Source: Leptobrachium leishanense
Taxonomy: Eukaryota; Chordata; Amphibia; Anura; Megophryidae
Direction of reading: 5' to 3'
DNA: 64,000 nucleotides
Assembly: GCA_009667805.1 (NCBI GenBank)
Contig: CM019070.1
Span: 54,607,735-54,671,734 of the forward strand
Positions 45,766 to 56,706 of the stretch are shown one piece after another. The translations under genes were made by a program, and so were the position numbers. Positions within the stretch are counted from its first letter, which is position 1, and each line of letters opens with the position of its first letter. The notes under the pieces were generated by a model that was not told where the DNA came from, made no database searches, and was given only the letters and a program-made list of their open reading frames with translations.

Positions 45766-47204
45766 TCTTTTACTCTATTAATGTTATGGTTTGTAGCACC
45801 AGACAGAAGCCCTGACAATTAGTGAGTTGGGAATTACACTGCCTGTCTCTCAAAACACTCATAATATGATCTGGTTTTGTCACAGGTATTATCTGTGAAG
45901 CCTTCTAGCTCTGGCACTCCCTCCTTGCGTCTTGACAAGACTCACCGCCTTGCATCAATTATGCCCTCCTCTCATGTCATTCAATGTGACTTGGCTGATT
46001 CCGGCATCATTCTGCTCCATAGAGTTGGCCATCCTGACATGGTACATTCAGTGTGTGTGCCTACTTTTACTTTCCTGAACGTCTCCACATAGTTGACCTG
46101 GATTATCATTCATGTTGCAGCGCCATGCTCAGGACGCCACTTGACCATGGGGTTACCTTGTGGAGGACTTCATCCCTATCCACCGCTGCGTGGGCCCGGT
46201 CCTCCATGCCCAGGACATGGCCCAGCCCCTCATCCCATGCTCCTTGACCCGGTGGCATGCAGCCATTTGTTCCCCTGCATTGGAGCTCCTGTAGAGTGTG
46301 TTCAAGTGCATGTGGCTTGGTCCTAAAGGGATGGGCACCAGATGTACTTTGATGATGCGGGAGCTTCCACCGTGGTGTGAGGGTGTGTCTCCAATAAAGT
46401 CCTATAAAAATGTTCAGATGAGTCCCAGAGCAGATACTGGTTGCGTGGTTACCTGCTGCAAACCCAATATGCTCCTCGATGTATATTACATTGTTAGTTG
46501 CAAAAAGTTGCTTGTTTACCAATTTAAGCTGCCTGCAACCTGCCCTTGATCCTTGGCTTACTTTACGACCACGATATACAGTGTCTGTGCCCTTAGCTCC
46601 ATCAGCATATGAGCTATTTCTGCAACTGTGCTACAATGCCAAACTCCCGTAACAGTGCGTTATCCCAGTGGTATTGCTCATGAGCATTTAGGAGAATCAG
46701 AGCAATGTCAGAATCATTGGAGGCTCAGTTACCTATTTAAACCCACACCCGAGACATGCTCATTGGCCTGTTGTAGTCGACACTAGTCTAACAACACCTA
46801 ATAACATGTCTTTGATCTGTGTGTCCCAGCCTGACCTGTTTTTCTGACTCTCTGGAATCCCTGACCTATCTTTGTCTGACCCCATTGTCCACTTGTATTC
46901 CAGACCCGGCTTGCTTTCTGACCTCATGTTTCTCTGTATTCCTGACCTCTGACTGTTTTTTTTGTATTGCTCTCTCTCTATGTGTTGCCCAGCCACTACA
47001 AAGACTGACATATGCACCTAAATGTGTGGGGTTTAGGTTCTACATGTAGGAGTCATCTCTATATTTGCCACATTTGGAAGCGCTTGCATGGCTTATCAGC
47101 AGAGTACTCAACTTTATATGTAAGTATTATAATAGACAAATATTGCCAAAATTAACATTATAAATGGTGACAATATACGGTATCAACCATAAGAATAATA
47201 AGAT
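45766..47204. other. Unassigned sequence
   Basis: 46080-46560 holds overlapping frames of up to 138 codons on both strands with no recognised product. 46720-47010 (cctatttaaaccc, then ctgacc-rich blocks) looks LTR-like but lacks ends. No gene is supported. Confidence 0.3.
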
Positions 47205-47227
47205 AGGGGTATCACCCTATGTGTGAT

Positions 47228-47684
47228 CTAACAAAATAAAATAATGCAATGCAAATAAAAATAAAAAATAAAAATAAAATTGAATACAATGTATTCGTGA
47301 AGTATAATCTTAACCACTCACAGGCTGCCAATACTGGGAAGACACATAGCAGGTTCTTGAATTTCTTCAAGCTGGAATGGTAGCCTTGAGGGAAGAAAAT
47401 AACAATAGTGTAGATAGCCAAGCAACCATAAAAACAACGTTTTTATTGCGCTTACAGAAATTTAAAATAAATGGAGCATAACATCACCAACTCCCATGAC
47501 CTAAATCGTCTGGAGGTGTTGCTCGACGCGTTTCGTCACGTGGACTTCATCAGGAGCTCCTGCTATGTGTCTTCCCAGTATTGGCAGCCTGTGAGTGGTT
47601 AAGATTATACTCCACGAATACATTGTATTCAATTTTAATTTTATTTTTTATTTTTATTTGCATTGCATTATTTTATTTTGTTAG
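47228..47684 (-). mobile_element. Compact non-autonomous Penelope-like element with hammerhead
   Basis: Two 126-bp inverted arms, 47228-47353 and 47559-47684, match almost perfectly. They start ctaacaaaataaaataatgc and the right arm ends with the complement. Flanking direct repeats of 21-23 bases, at 47205-47227 and 47683-47705, are identical and can only be a target duplication; they overlap the element end by two bases. The 205-bp centre carries a hammerhead ribozyme on the minus strand and, beyond it in the same direction, a caataaaaacg signal. This order (hammerhead, then AATAAA) is the same as in the right repeat of the Penelope-like element at 3-6 kb. It has no coding capacity. Confidence 0.85.
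47521..47557 (-). ncRNA. Complete minimal hammerhead ribozyme
   Basis: Read on the minus strand from 47557: stem I strand GCTC, box CTGATGA (47553-47547), stem II closed by GTC/GAC around a CACGT loop, box GAAA (47534-47531), a one-pair stem III (C, loop GC, G), the cleavage triplet GTC ending at 47525, then GAGC, which pairs with the first GCTC. All invariant positions are present. Such minimal type I hammerheads with a tiny stem III are known from Penelope-like elements, where they are thought to work best as dimers. Confidence 0.85.
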
Positions 47685-47764
47685 GGGTATCACCCTATGT
47701 GTGATTTATCTTATTATAAATGGTGCATTGGATCAGAATGATAAGTGTTTGCTTTATAAATACA

Positions 47765-48395
47765 CAGGTTGGGCAATCCCTTATACGGAATTTTGAAATT
47801 TGGAAGACTCTGAAAACCGGAATTTTGGAAACCCTTCCAGATTTCAGTAAATCCAGATGAAGGGCACTCTAGAGACCCACTGCCAGGCTCCCTAGCACTG
47901 CAGCAGACCACAGCACTCCCCATGAGCCTCTGGGCAGCCCCAGCATGTGACATGATGCCTGGAGTCTTGCTGACTTCGGACATCATGTCTGCTGCAGAAC
48001 ACTGGAGAGCACCAGCACTTTTACATGCTGGGAGCTGCAACAGGAAGGAGATTGTCAGCTCTGCCACCATGATCTCCTTCCTATCGGACATTGGGCACCA
48101 AGTCTCACTGAATCTGGCCAACATGCCATTGAAAAAATGATGAAGAGCTCTCCCAGCGTGTGTACATGGTGGGAATTGTAGCAGGATGGGAATCCATGAT
48201 CTCATGTAGTGATCTCCTTCCTCTCTGACCATGGGAAGTTCCAGTGAGAGTCACTTTGACTCAGGGCACAATGTCAGGGAAGGCTACAGAGCTCTTCCTG
48301 CATGTCAGCACACTGGGAGCTACAGTAGCAAGCAGATCCCGACTCTCCTGCCACAATCTTCTTCCTTTCTAACATCGGATTCTCGTTGATTCTGA
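47765..48395. mobile_element. Tc2/pogo-like repeat fragment
   Basis: Starts caggttgggcaatccctta, similar to the caggttgag...ttatc start of the element at 56156, and both share blocks such as ctgggcagc, catgtgacatgatgcc and gctgcaacaggaaggaga (some inverted). The right end is lost where the next MITE begins. The superfamily is assigned only from the end sequence. Confidence 0.5.
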
Positions 48396-48966
48396 TATCT
48401 CAGCACCTCGATCTGGAATACAGCACTAACCTCCCTGATACTCGCAGTAGCTCTTCCACGAATATCCCCTCCTGGAGTCCATAGGACTCCATGGAGGCTT
48501 GCACTTCCGTGCTGCCAGCTCTGCGTGAATTCACTCTCACGAGATCACGCAGTGCCATGGAGTGAACGCGGAGGGAGACTAAGAACTATTTGTTCCCAGT
48601 CTCACCCTGCTCCTGGCGAGAAGCAGCGTATCGGGCCACCCTTTTCAACCTGGTATGAGAGGTGAGTATGGGAATTTTAGAGTGGTGGGTTTGGAGCGTG
48701 TTAAACGATTTTGCATTTACAGAATCATTTAGCAAAAGCTTTTAGAAGGTAGTAAGATTTTTGCATTTTTTTGACTAGACAGTATATTGCACCAGCACTT
48801 TGTAATACCTCACTTGTCGAGATGCTAAAAAATGATTGTGCTCCCCAAGTTAGGTGTAGGAGACACTTAAGTACAGTAAGGTTGCGCAAGCAGAGAGGCG
48901 CAAAACTTTTCACATGACTGTAGCCTCAAGATCGGAATATCGATGCCAGATGTTACGCTTACTTAT

Positions 48967-50003
48967 TGTCACGTTCGCAATGGCGCTCACCCCAGATCAG
49001 CGTGGTATGGATCCTTATGGACAGATTCCCTTGATACTCGACAGCAGTTAAAACTGCCACACCTAGCACTCCCAGCCAGGGAGATGATATAGAATCCTAG
49101 ATACCACTCAGCAGCAAATGATTTCGTGACCAAGTGTCTACTGAGTGAAGGCAAGTTAACTATACATAGACAGAGAAAGTGCAGCAAGATATAAACACAG
49201 CTTGGTTTATCAATAGCGTGGTCAAAAGTACGTTCCGAGTTGGCACCAGAGAGGGTAGTCATACAGGCAGGGTTGGCAACAGAGAAGACTCCCATATACT
49301 TGTTCTCAGCAAAGTAGAATGTATGTACAATGAATTCAGCAACCTGCAGGGCAGACTCACAATCAGTGACAATGCTGTATGATGTGTACATAGACTCAGT
49401 ACCAGGCAGGTAACAGGAGTGGTTGATGGATTCAGAAACCTGCAGGACAGACCCACAATCAAAGACCATGCGATGTGATCTGTACATAGACTTAGTCCCA
49501 GACAGGTGACATGAGATGTTGACATATTCAGCAACCTGCAGGGCAGACCACAATCAGAGACCAAGCGGTATAATCTATACATACACTACCAGACAGGTAA
49601 CAGGAGGGGTTGATGGATTCAGCAACCTGCAGGGCAGACCCATAATCAGAGACTATGCGGTATGATCTGAACATACACACATATATAGGATAAGAGTAAG
49701 AAACATCAAGCAGGCAGTCCGGGTCAATCACAAGCAGGGTCCTCATACAATTAGAATTGGCAACTAGGCAGAAAGACTGAGATCAGATCTAAGTAAACTG
49801 AGATCAGCTGGTGATGCAGTGAGGGAATAACTTCACGTCAGGGCGATGAGCAGATCCTCGCGCCAAGCATTTAAGGCCAGCGGCTCCTCCTCACCAAGCC
49901 AAGCCTCACCCCCTCAGATGCCGATCTGCCAGCTCTAACTCCTGGCACCCGCCCAGCCAGTGATGCCGCCGGGCGCCCTGACCCCCCAGGAAGCACCGTC
50001 ACA
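48967..50003 (-). mobile_element. Solo LTR E
   Basis: Ends tgtcacgttc and gcaccgtcaca with TG...CA. The 5-bp duplication cttat is at 48962-48966 and 50004-50008. On the minus strand it starts tgtgacggtgc, much like solo LTR D (tgtgacggga), so the two may be related. A GATAAA-like signal on the minus strand near 49205-49210 suggests the orientation. It contains four about 93-bp tandem units at 49330-49680. Confidence 0.85.
49330..49680. repeat. About 93-bp tandem repeat inside LTR E
   Basis: The core ttcagcaacctgcagggcag recurs at about 49336, 49429, 49527 and 49618, each followed by acaatcagaga-type and tctgtacatagac-type blocks. Confidence 0.85.
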
Positions 50004-50068
50004 CTTATCCTAGCGCTAACGATTACATATCGAAATGCTACATTAGTTCCAACTATGGTATAGAGCCC

Positions 50069-51475
50069 AAATATATTTTAACCTATAGCAGCTCGGCACT
50101 TTCTAGTTTTGCATTCCATTTAAATTTACATTTGAAATAAAAAAAAATTGTGTCTGGGTTTATTGTCAATTTCTCAATGAGATTTTTGTTTTCAAGTGAA
50201 AAAAGTCAATAGCAGGAGCAGGGCAAAGTGACACTGCCAGTATCTATGACTACCAGTTGTGCTCACTCAAGTTGCAACTGGACTGGCAGAGACCCATTAA
50301 AAAAAAGCTGGCAAGAGATATCGGCTTGCACCGATTTTTTTGGGGGGGTTTTAGTGGCACCCTGTTACCAGCAGCAATGGAAAAAACTAACTAGAATTTT
50401 GTAATGAGTTTCTTTGTTTTCTTTATTTTTGCTATGAATATAGTGCACATGTGGCTCCTAAACGACGTGATCCACCTACTGATGCGATGCAGCAGAGCAA
50501 CAATATGGCATGGGTATAATACATCTTACAATGGGGATTCTCCCCTGGCGTTCTCAGGATCAAAACGGCAACGAAAAGACCTGCGATAGAGGGTCAGACT
50601 CTGAAAATTGTGTCTATCCAGCCAAATGTCAGATGGCTGGAGCGTGCAGTGCTTTGACATTACCCGAATCAAACCAAAAAAAAAATCACGAATTTCATCT
50701 TTTTTTTGTTTTGCAAAACAGGGACATTGATTGAATCATTCTTCACAGAGTAAGACATAACTAATGATTTAACTTGCTTATGCCAAGAGTTAAGAGACAT
50801 CACCAATATAACTGCAGTCCCAGTGCTTGCATATTAACTGTCAGAAGGTGCTAATTTGAGTGTTTTAAGATTGCATTAACAAGCATGTTTACATGCTTTG
50901 TTCCACCTGGACCTGTTTGGAGGTTTGTCAAAAACTTAACAAGCAGAAAAGATTGCATTTGAAAATACACATGCATGTTTAATTAAGCCAGGGCCACTGA
51001 ACACTCTTCAATATTTTTAGCTGTTGAGATTTCAGCGTCACTAGAGCATCACGCATTATCACCTTTTCAAATACAATGGGATGTATAATGCATCAAGTGT
51101 AAAAGAAAGAGGCCTGTTTAAAAAGTAATGCATATTTGCAAAAAAAACATTTTCCCCTCTTTCTTCAGTGCATAGGTAAAAACAACATATAACATTATGC
51201 AATATTCATTTTATTCAACAACAAAAACCACTGATTTGTCACAACTTTTAAAGGATAAAGGGAATAAATTTAATATGAGTTCCTTCTATAGTTCATTTTG
51301 CAAAACGTTGAAGTAAACACATTTGTGTTCATTTATAAAAACACTTTCTGGATGTTGCCCTTAGCTACTCTCCAACTGATAAATTAATTCTTTCATAGCA
51401 TCCGAGCTGTATTTATAAATAGTGTGATGGTTAGGATTCCAAATATTTTTGTCCATACAGTCTATGGTTCAGAAA
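50069..51475. other. Unique sequence with a candidate conserved element
   Basis: No transposon is recognised. 50735-51110 has balanced complexity, palindromic octamers such as catgtttacatg and acatgcatgt, and gtttaattaagcc, the texture of an ancient regulatory element. 51110-51475 is AT-rich with nothing recognised. Confidence 0.35.
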
Positions 51476-51477
51476 GG

Positions 51478-51668
51478 ATTTTTACCAGGAAGGATACATT
51501 GAGATTTCTCTCGTTTTCAAGTATGTCCTGGGTGGCGAGTATGTACCGTTAGGTGTCTTGCCCAAGGACACTTACTGGAGAGGTGCTCTTGTTGGGATTG
51601 AACCCATGTCTCCACAGGCTCTCTCCACGCAGAGCAGTGATGTTGCCTCTACTCCACCCAGCCGGCAC
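51478..51668 (-). mobile_element. tRNA-derived SINE with an L2-type tail
   Basis: On the minus strand it starts gccggctgggtggagtagag. A pol III B-box-like ggttcaatccc lies at about 51593-51603 and an A-box-like ggctgggtgga near the start. It then has tccttgggcaagacacctaa, a block typical of MIR/L2-type tails, and ends with acatacttgaaaacgagag and cctggtaaa. This last part equals the 3' tail of the L2-like LINE at 1370-1405 plus 3062-3070 and 18548-18603. Tail sharing means the LINE enzyme mobilised the SINE. Confidence 0.78.
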
Positions 51669-51770
51669 TATGTAACTAGTTAATCTATTCCAGTCTTGGA
51701 TAATTCACATATGCAATATGAAGCAGGATTAGATGATTTGATTTTACAACTAATGCGCTACAAAGGTTAA

Positions 51771-52664
51771 GGGGTTTTCCAGAGAGCACAAAAATTTCAC
51801 CGAAATTTCGGTGCTCTCTTGTTCGGCACACTTTGGTGCGCTTCATCGATTTCAATTTCCTGACCCTACGGTTACAGTTCCAAGATTTTATAAAGCGCTA
51901 ACAGTTTCCCTAGCTCTGTACAATGGAAGCATTCACCGCAGGGTCGGCGAAATCCGCCGAACGGATTCTGCCGAATGCTGCCGATCAGTCCGCCGTAGAA
52001 AGCCAAGGATCCGCCGAACCGACCACCAGAGACCGAACAGCGCCGATCAACTCCGAACATAGCCGATAAGAAGCCAACTGGGTAAAAAAAAAAACAACGG
52101 ACTCTGATATTTCAAAAAAGGTGTTTAAAATGATAAAAATGCATGGAAATAATAAAAAAAGTCCTATAAAAAAAAATAAAACGGTCGGTTACAGAATATA
52201 TACAAAAAAACCATTAAATAGGAAATCTAAATTTTCGCTGGAAAATTCCAGAAAAATGCCTAAAGAATTCTAAAAAATAAATAAATAAAAATATTTTTTG
52301 CCACAAGTGAAAAGAATAAACGGTTGAATAAAAGAATAACAAAAACGCAAATATTTTTTTACATTGAATCCTATGGGATTCACCTGTTTATTTAACCTGT
52401 CAAACTGAAACGCTGAAAATCAGGGTATTTCGCCAACATTTCGGAGCAATCCAGCGTTCTCTGTATAGATTAACTATTAACTCTCTATGAGGAATTTCAC
52501 TGCTACCGAAGATCGCTGAATTGCACCGTATTTCGCTGGCAATTCGCCAATATATGGAGAATTGCCAGCTTTCTGAATAGCCGAACTTCCACGAAATTGC
52601 ACCATACAGTGAAATTCTCTGTTTGGTCAATTCCATGGCAAGTTCGGCTCTTACTGAATAGCCC
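51771..52664. mobile_element. MITE of the ggctattcagagagc family, copy 3
   Basis: Left end ggggttttccagagagcac and right end complement gggctattcagtaagagcc. Possible TTA on each side. The interior follows copy 2 and contains cgccgaac-type blocks and many short A runs. A 58-base relic of the tttataaagcgc repeat is inserted at 51871-51928. Confidence 0.75.
51871..51928 (+). repeat. Relic of the tttataaagcgcc repeat
   Basis: attttataaagcgctaacag and then agctctgtacaatgga interrupt the MITE between ccctacgg and agcattcaccg, where copy 2 has only a short stretch. Compare 26550-26605. Confidence 0.55.
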
Positions 52665-52669
52665 ATTAA

Positions 52670-53413
52670 GGCCCCTATTACATTCCTCGCGCATTTGGTT
52701 TTGCATGAGCAAATGCGCATTTGCGCGAGGGGCAAATCCCTTTGCGCAGAACGTCGTATTACAACGTTCGCGCAAACGATGCGGGTTATCGTTTAACGCG
52801 GATGGACCTGCGCGAGCGTGATGAACTGTGCGCGTCCTATACTTAATATTGTGAGCGCAAATTCGTTCGTGCGCTGGTACGTGGATGGTATTACAATCGA
52901 TGCACATCTTTTTCCGAACGACGTTTGTGAGCATAATTTTAACATCTTTGAAAAGCTGGTGGTAACTGCAAATCAGAACGTTCTGGCCGAAACTAAAAAC
53001 ACCAGCACGAAAAAAAAAAAAACAGCACAGTATAGTTACACATTCTACACATACCCAAACAATAAAATTGTGAATTTGTGCGTGTTTTTTTATTGCTGCA
53101 GCATGTATACTCAGATTTACTTTGACAGGCGCAAAAACTTAAGTGAGTCAATTAAGGTAAATTGATGTCAATTAAGTTTCTTAATTCTGATTGGCTGAAT
53201 CCCGCAAAAAAAACAGTCCGCACACTGTTTTACGTGCGCTACGTTACTGCTCGGGTATTACTCTTCGTTTTTATGAACGTTATTTTTGGACGGATGAGAA
53301 AATGCATTTGGATCGTAATACCACCGTTAATTTTCACGCGATAACCCTGGACGATGCGCACAAAAAAATTTGCGTGTCGCGAACGAAATTGCGCAAAGAA
53401 TGTAATAGGGGCC
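52670..53413. mobile_element. ggcccctattac-family MITE, copy 2 (TAA duplication)
   Basis: Perfect ends ggcccctattacatt and the complement ggcccctattacattc. TAA at 52667-52669 and 53414-53416. Same interior as 41016-41753: gagcgcaaattcgttcgtgc, tattacaatcgatg and a cacattctacacatacccaa block. It sits six bases from the previous MITE. Confidence 0.9.
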
Positions 53414-53416
53414 TAA

Positions 53417-54126
53417 GTTTTATACATATACAAATGGTGTGCTGTAGATCTTGCTTCATAAACAGAATGACAGGAGTAAGTTTTCGCAGTGGATTTCATT
53501 TCTCCACAGGGGACACACTAATCCTGCCTTAAAACAATATTCAAATTGGGTTTGATATGCTAATGATTGCTTTTCAATGTATTATAATGCAAGATCCAGA
53601 TAACTCCATTTTGGTATTGAAAGGGTTACAGGTAGACTTAAATAAATCCCCAGTCCCTTACAGTAACTGGTACCTTAGTAAAGAATAAGTTTAGAGAGAC
53701 CTTGGAAAGAGTTCTGGCAGCCTCCATTGTATCATACATGTCCTAATTTTGAGTTGTACTGTCAGGTGCTTGGAGCAACTAAACAAGAGGAATTGTTCCA
53801 GTAGCAACTTCAGTATTACATGTGTTTAGCAACTCAACTCCAATGACCACAAACATAATAGAAACAGAAAGAGTGAAAACATTCCTCCAGGTATTTAAAG
53901 AAAGTATGGAATTTCTCAGAATTTAGCAGAGAAGCTGTCTGTTTCTCAGAAACTGGGAAATAAACTTAGACTAAACTAGGAATGCTTCAGCTTATGTCTA
54001 GAAAAATAAACAGTTTAATTAGAAAATTACTTCTTTCACGGTTTTCCCCCAAAATAACTTTATTCTTGTTTTGTTTTAGGTATTTTTACATCCTAGTGTG
54101 GATAAAATAAATGTCTGACTGTATAT
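53417..54126. other. Unique sequence
   Basis: Nothing is recognised. No open frame of note or repeat. Confidence 0.4.
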
Positions 54127-54130
54127 TTAA

Positions 54131-54644
54131 AGGGACACTCTAAGCTAATTCCCCCCCCCCCCGTTTTTTACATTAAAATATACCTAGTCACTCAATAACT
54201 AGGTAGGGATTTTTTTTTTTTTAACTGTAATACTTACCTTAAAATCCACTTGTTTCCAACGGCGTCTTTTTTTTTTATACTCACCTCCCTCCTCTTCCGC
54301 TCCCGTCCTTCTAAATCTTTCACTTGGCTAATGGTTTACGTGAGAAGCGCGCATGGGCGCCTCTCACATAAGCCAGCCAATCAGCAGGCTTCCTCTTCTT
54401 CTTGGATTAGTGTTACGCACAAGAGGATGCGCGCAACACTAATCCCAGCCACAGACTATGCTGGTGGCTCGCTCCAGCCAGCTATTGCGGCGAGTTGGAG
54501 ACGTCATTGCGCTGAAAGCGCAATGACGTCTCCTACTCGGCAATAGATTGGCTGAGCGGAGGGAGGGGGGAAAGGCGAGGGCATACTCAGGGCATCATGA
54601 CCACCTAAAAAAGCTTAGGTGGTCATGTTGCCTAGAGTATCCCT
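54131..54644. mobile_element. T2-like TTAA MITE
   Basis: TTAA at 54127-54130 and 54645-54648; ends agggacactctaagc and the complement agggatactctaggc. TTAAAGGG ends are characteristic of the T2 family in Xenopus. Internal hairpins include gacgtcattgcgctgaaagc with its partner near 54500-54535 and a ccacctaaaaaagcttaggtgg palindrome. Confidence 0.85.
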
Positions 54645-54855
54645 TTAAAGTATACATATAAAGCAGATAAAGCCCTCAGATGCTAGTAATATTCTACAGG
54701 CTACAGGACACTTCCCAGGAAAAAGAGTTGACTTGCCAGTAAGACGTTGGAGCAAATCAACTAATTATAATTATTTTTGTTTACAGATGCTCCAAGGTGC
54801 GGATTTCCTAGATTCTAAATAGTTGCATGAGCTTTCCACATCATTTGTATACTTA

Positions 54856-55030
54856 GGGAGTTATTCAGAAAGTCCCAGTGTTTTCCGACGCTGCAAATAC
54901 CTGCAGAAATTGTCAGCATTGCAACTCTGACAACACTGGTGTTTCACAAAAGTCAGATCCAAAGAGCACCAGGAGAAGCTTCACTTTATTTGCAGCAAAG
55001 GAGAACACTGTCGCTTTCTGAATAACCCCT
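54856..55030. mobile_element. Short 175-bp MITE of the ttattcagaaag type
   Basis: Ends gggagttattcagaaagt and the complement aggggttattcagaaagcg. TTA at 54853-54855 and 55031-55033. It looks like a short relative of the ggctattcagagagc family and supports a 3-bp TTA target for that family. Confidence 0.8.
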
Positions 55031-55033
55031 TTA

Positions 55034-56150
55034 GCTTAACTCCTTGATGATGCGGGGCGTTCTATGATGTCCTCGCGGCGGGTGGGTCTTGAAGATGAGG
55101 GCCTACAGGTTCGACCCGCTGACTTCAATGGGCCGACTTGGCCCCTCCCAGCAGAACTCAGCTGTCCCCCTGCAGCCAATGACCAAATTAGTGGCCCGTG
55201 ATGGCACCTGGCGGCAAGGCGTACTTCTACGCCTCAACCTCATTAACCCCCACCCGATGGGCGATGCCCACTCTTCGTGATTGTGTGATTTCCAATTCTC
55301 TAAATTACCCTGCAATTGAAATCTAATGTGCACACCACCTTGTAGCTGGCAAGGTTTTTTTTGGCCTGGGCTAGTTGGCTGGCACTTTGAGAAGTGGGGT
55401 GCACAGAACTCTGAAGGAGTTTTGGCTGTACGCAACCTTCAGGCCCTTGAATAGGTGGCCTTCAATCAAGTAGTCCACAGAAAAGTATTCATTAATTTTA
55501 AGCAGTTGAGGTTCTTCACACCCCTCCCAGGTATGAAACATTATACCCTCAGAAAAACAATTGTGCCCACTTCACACATAATTTAATCTACTAGAGGTGG
55601 AGGTTGGTCCCATGGTGAGAAGATCTTTACTGTGCAATTATTATAGATAGGGTACCTTTACATCAGGATAAATACTTTTTTGCCATTGCTCATTCATGAG
55701 TCATCCCATTAGAAGGCAAGATAGTAGTAAGGAGTAGATTAATTTTGAAAAATATGCCATTCAGTCCTCTATTTCATACAAGTGGGTTTTGTGTTATTCT
55801 CCCTGATATATTTCGGATACTGTAGGTCACTTTCAATTAAAATGGAGTCATTTTTAATAACGTACTCAGGAAATCATAACTGTCTTTTAGTTAGAAATAT
55901 ATTATTTTCTATTTAATATATTATTTTGTGCATGGGATATCTCATGGAAGTGACTTGTTTCTTTCCCTTTTTATTCTGATGTAATAAAGGGTTTTTTGCA
56001 AAGTGCTTATGAGTGTTTGTTATATAGTATTGTTTCCTATATGTGGTGGGATTTCGTTAAACTCATGTGCACTAATCTTTGGTCCTATTTTTTTGTTCAA
56101 TTTACTTTATAGATGTCTTAACACATATTCCACATTTATATTCATATATG
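55034..56150. other. Unassigned sequence
   Basis: 55034-55440 begins ttaactccttgatgatgcgg, similar to the TTAA elements, and is GC-rich, but no right end was found; a 110-codon minus frame there is unrecognised. 55440-56150 is unique and AT-rich. Confidence 0.35.
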
Positions 56151-56155
56151 AGATA

Positions 56156-56564
56156 CAGGTTGAGCACCTGTTATCAGGAATGCTGGACCCCGAGTATTAT
56201 GGATCTTGGATTCTTCTGGATTTAAGAATCTGGGAGAATGTGATGTTTCAGAGGAAAGAGATCGTGTTGAAAGAGCCGTGATTGGCTTCCTGCTGCAGCT
56301 CCATGGGAGAACTCTGCCACATTTCTCCACAGACATGTTGCCCAGAGTCAGCGTGACTCCGGGCAGCATGTCACACACTGGAGCTGCCCAGAGGCTCCCA
56401 GTGTGTGGCGCAGTCTTCTGCAGTGCTTGGGAGCTGCTTCTTGAGCAGCAGCGACCTTGCAGAGCGTCCCTGATCTGGAATCACTGAAATCTAGACAGTT
56501 CTGAAGAATTTGGTTCTCCGATTCTTCCAGATTCTAGAATTTTGGATAATGGTTGTGCTACCGG
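56156..56564. mobile_element. Tc2/pogo-like short element
   Basis: Left end caggttgagcacctgttatc preceded by TA (56154-56155); right end complement cggtagcacaaccattatcc, followed by TA (56565-56566). The ends are only moderately similar. Similar ends are known from Tc2/Kanga-type elements. Noncoding. Confidence 0.55.
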
Positions 56565-56706
56565 TACTATGTTCACATATGGAGCTTTTAATATGGCCTG
56601 GAACATGCTATCAATGTTTGACATTTGTTTCAAATACATGAAAGGTACCATTGGCAAAAAAAAGGAAAGAAAAACAAAGAATGTCTATGCAAAAAATAGA
56701 AAAATA

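Larger units (their letters stand above)
48400..50068 (+). mobile_element. MITE of the gggcactattccc family, copy 3, split by an LTR
   Basis: 48460-48660 matches 29285-29515 (catggaggcttgcacttc, the cccagtctcaccctgctcc block, atgagaggtgagtat). The right end ggtatagagccc at 50057-50068 is the family terminus. The left end is truncated against the Tc2-like repeat. The LTR at 48967-50003 interrupts it. Confidence 0.7.

Noticed and set aside
46106..46522. A 138-codon minus-strand frame that might be a transposase accessory protein
   Set aside because: I could not match it to the Myb/SANT proteins of Harbinger elements or anything else. Overlapping frames on the other strand are equally long.
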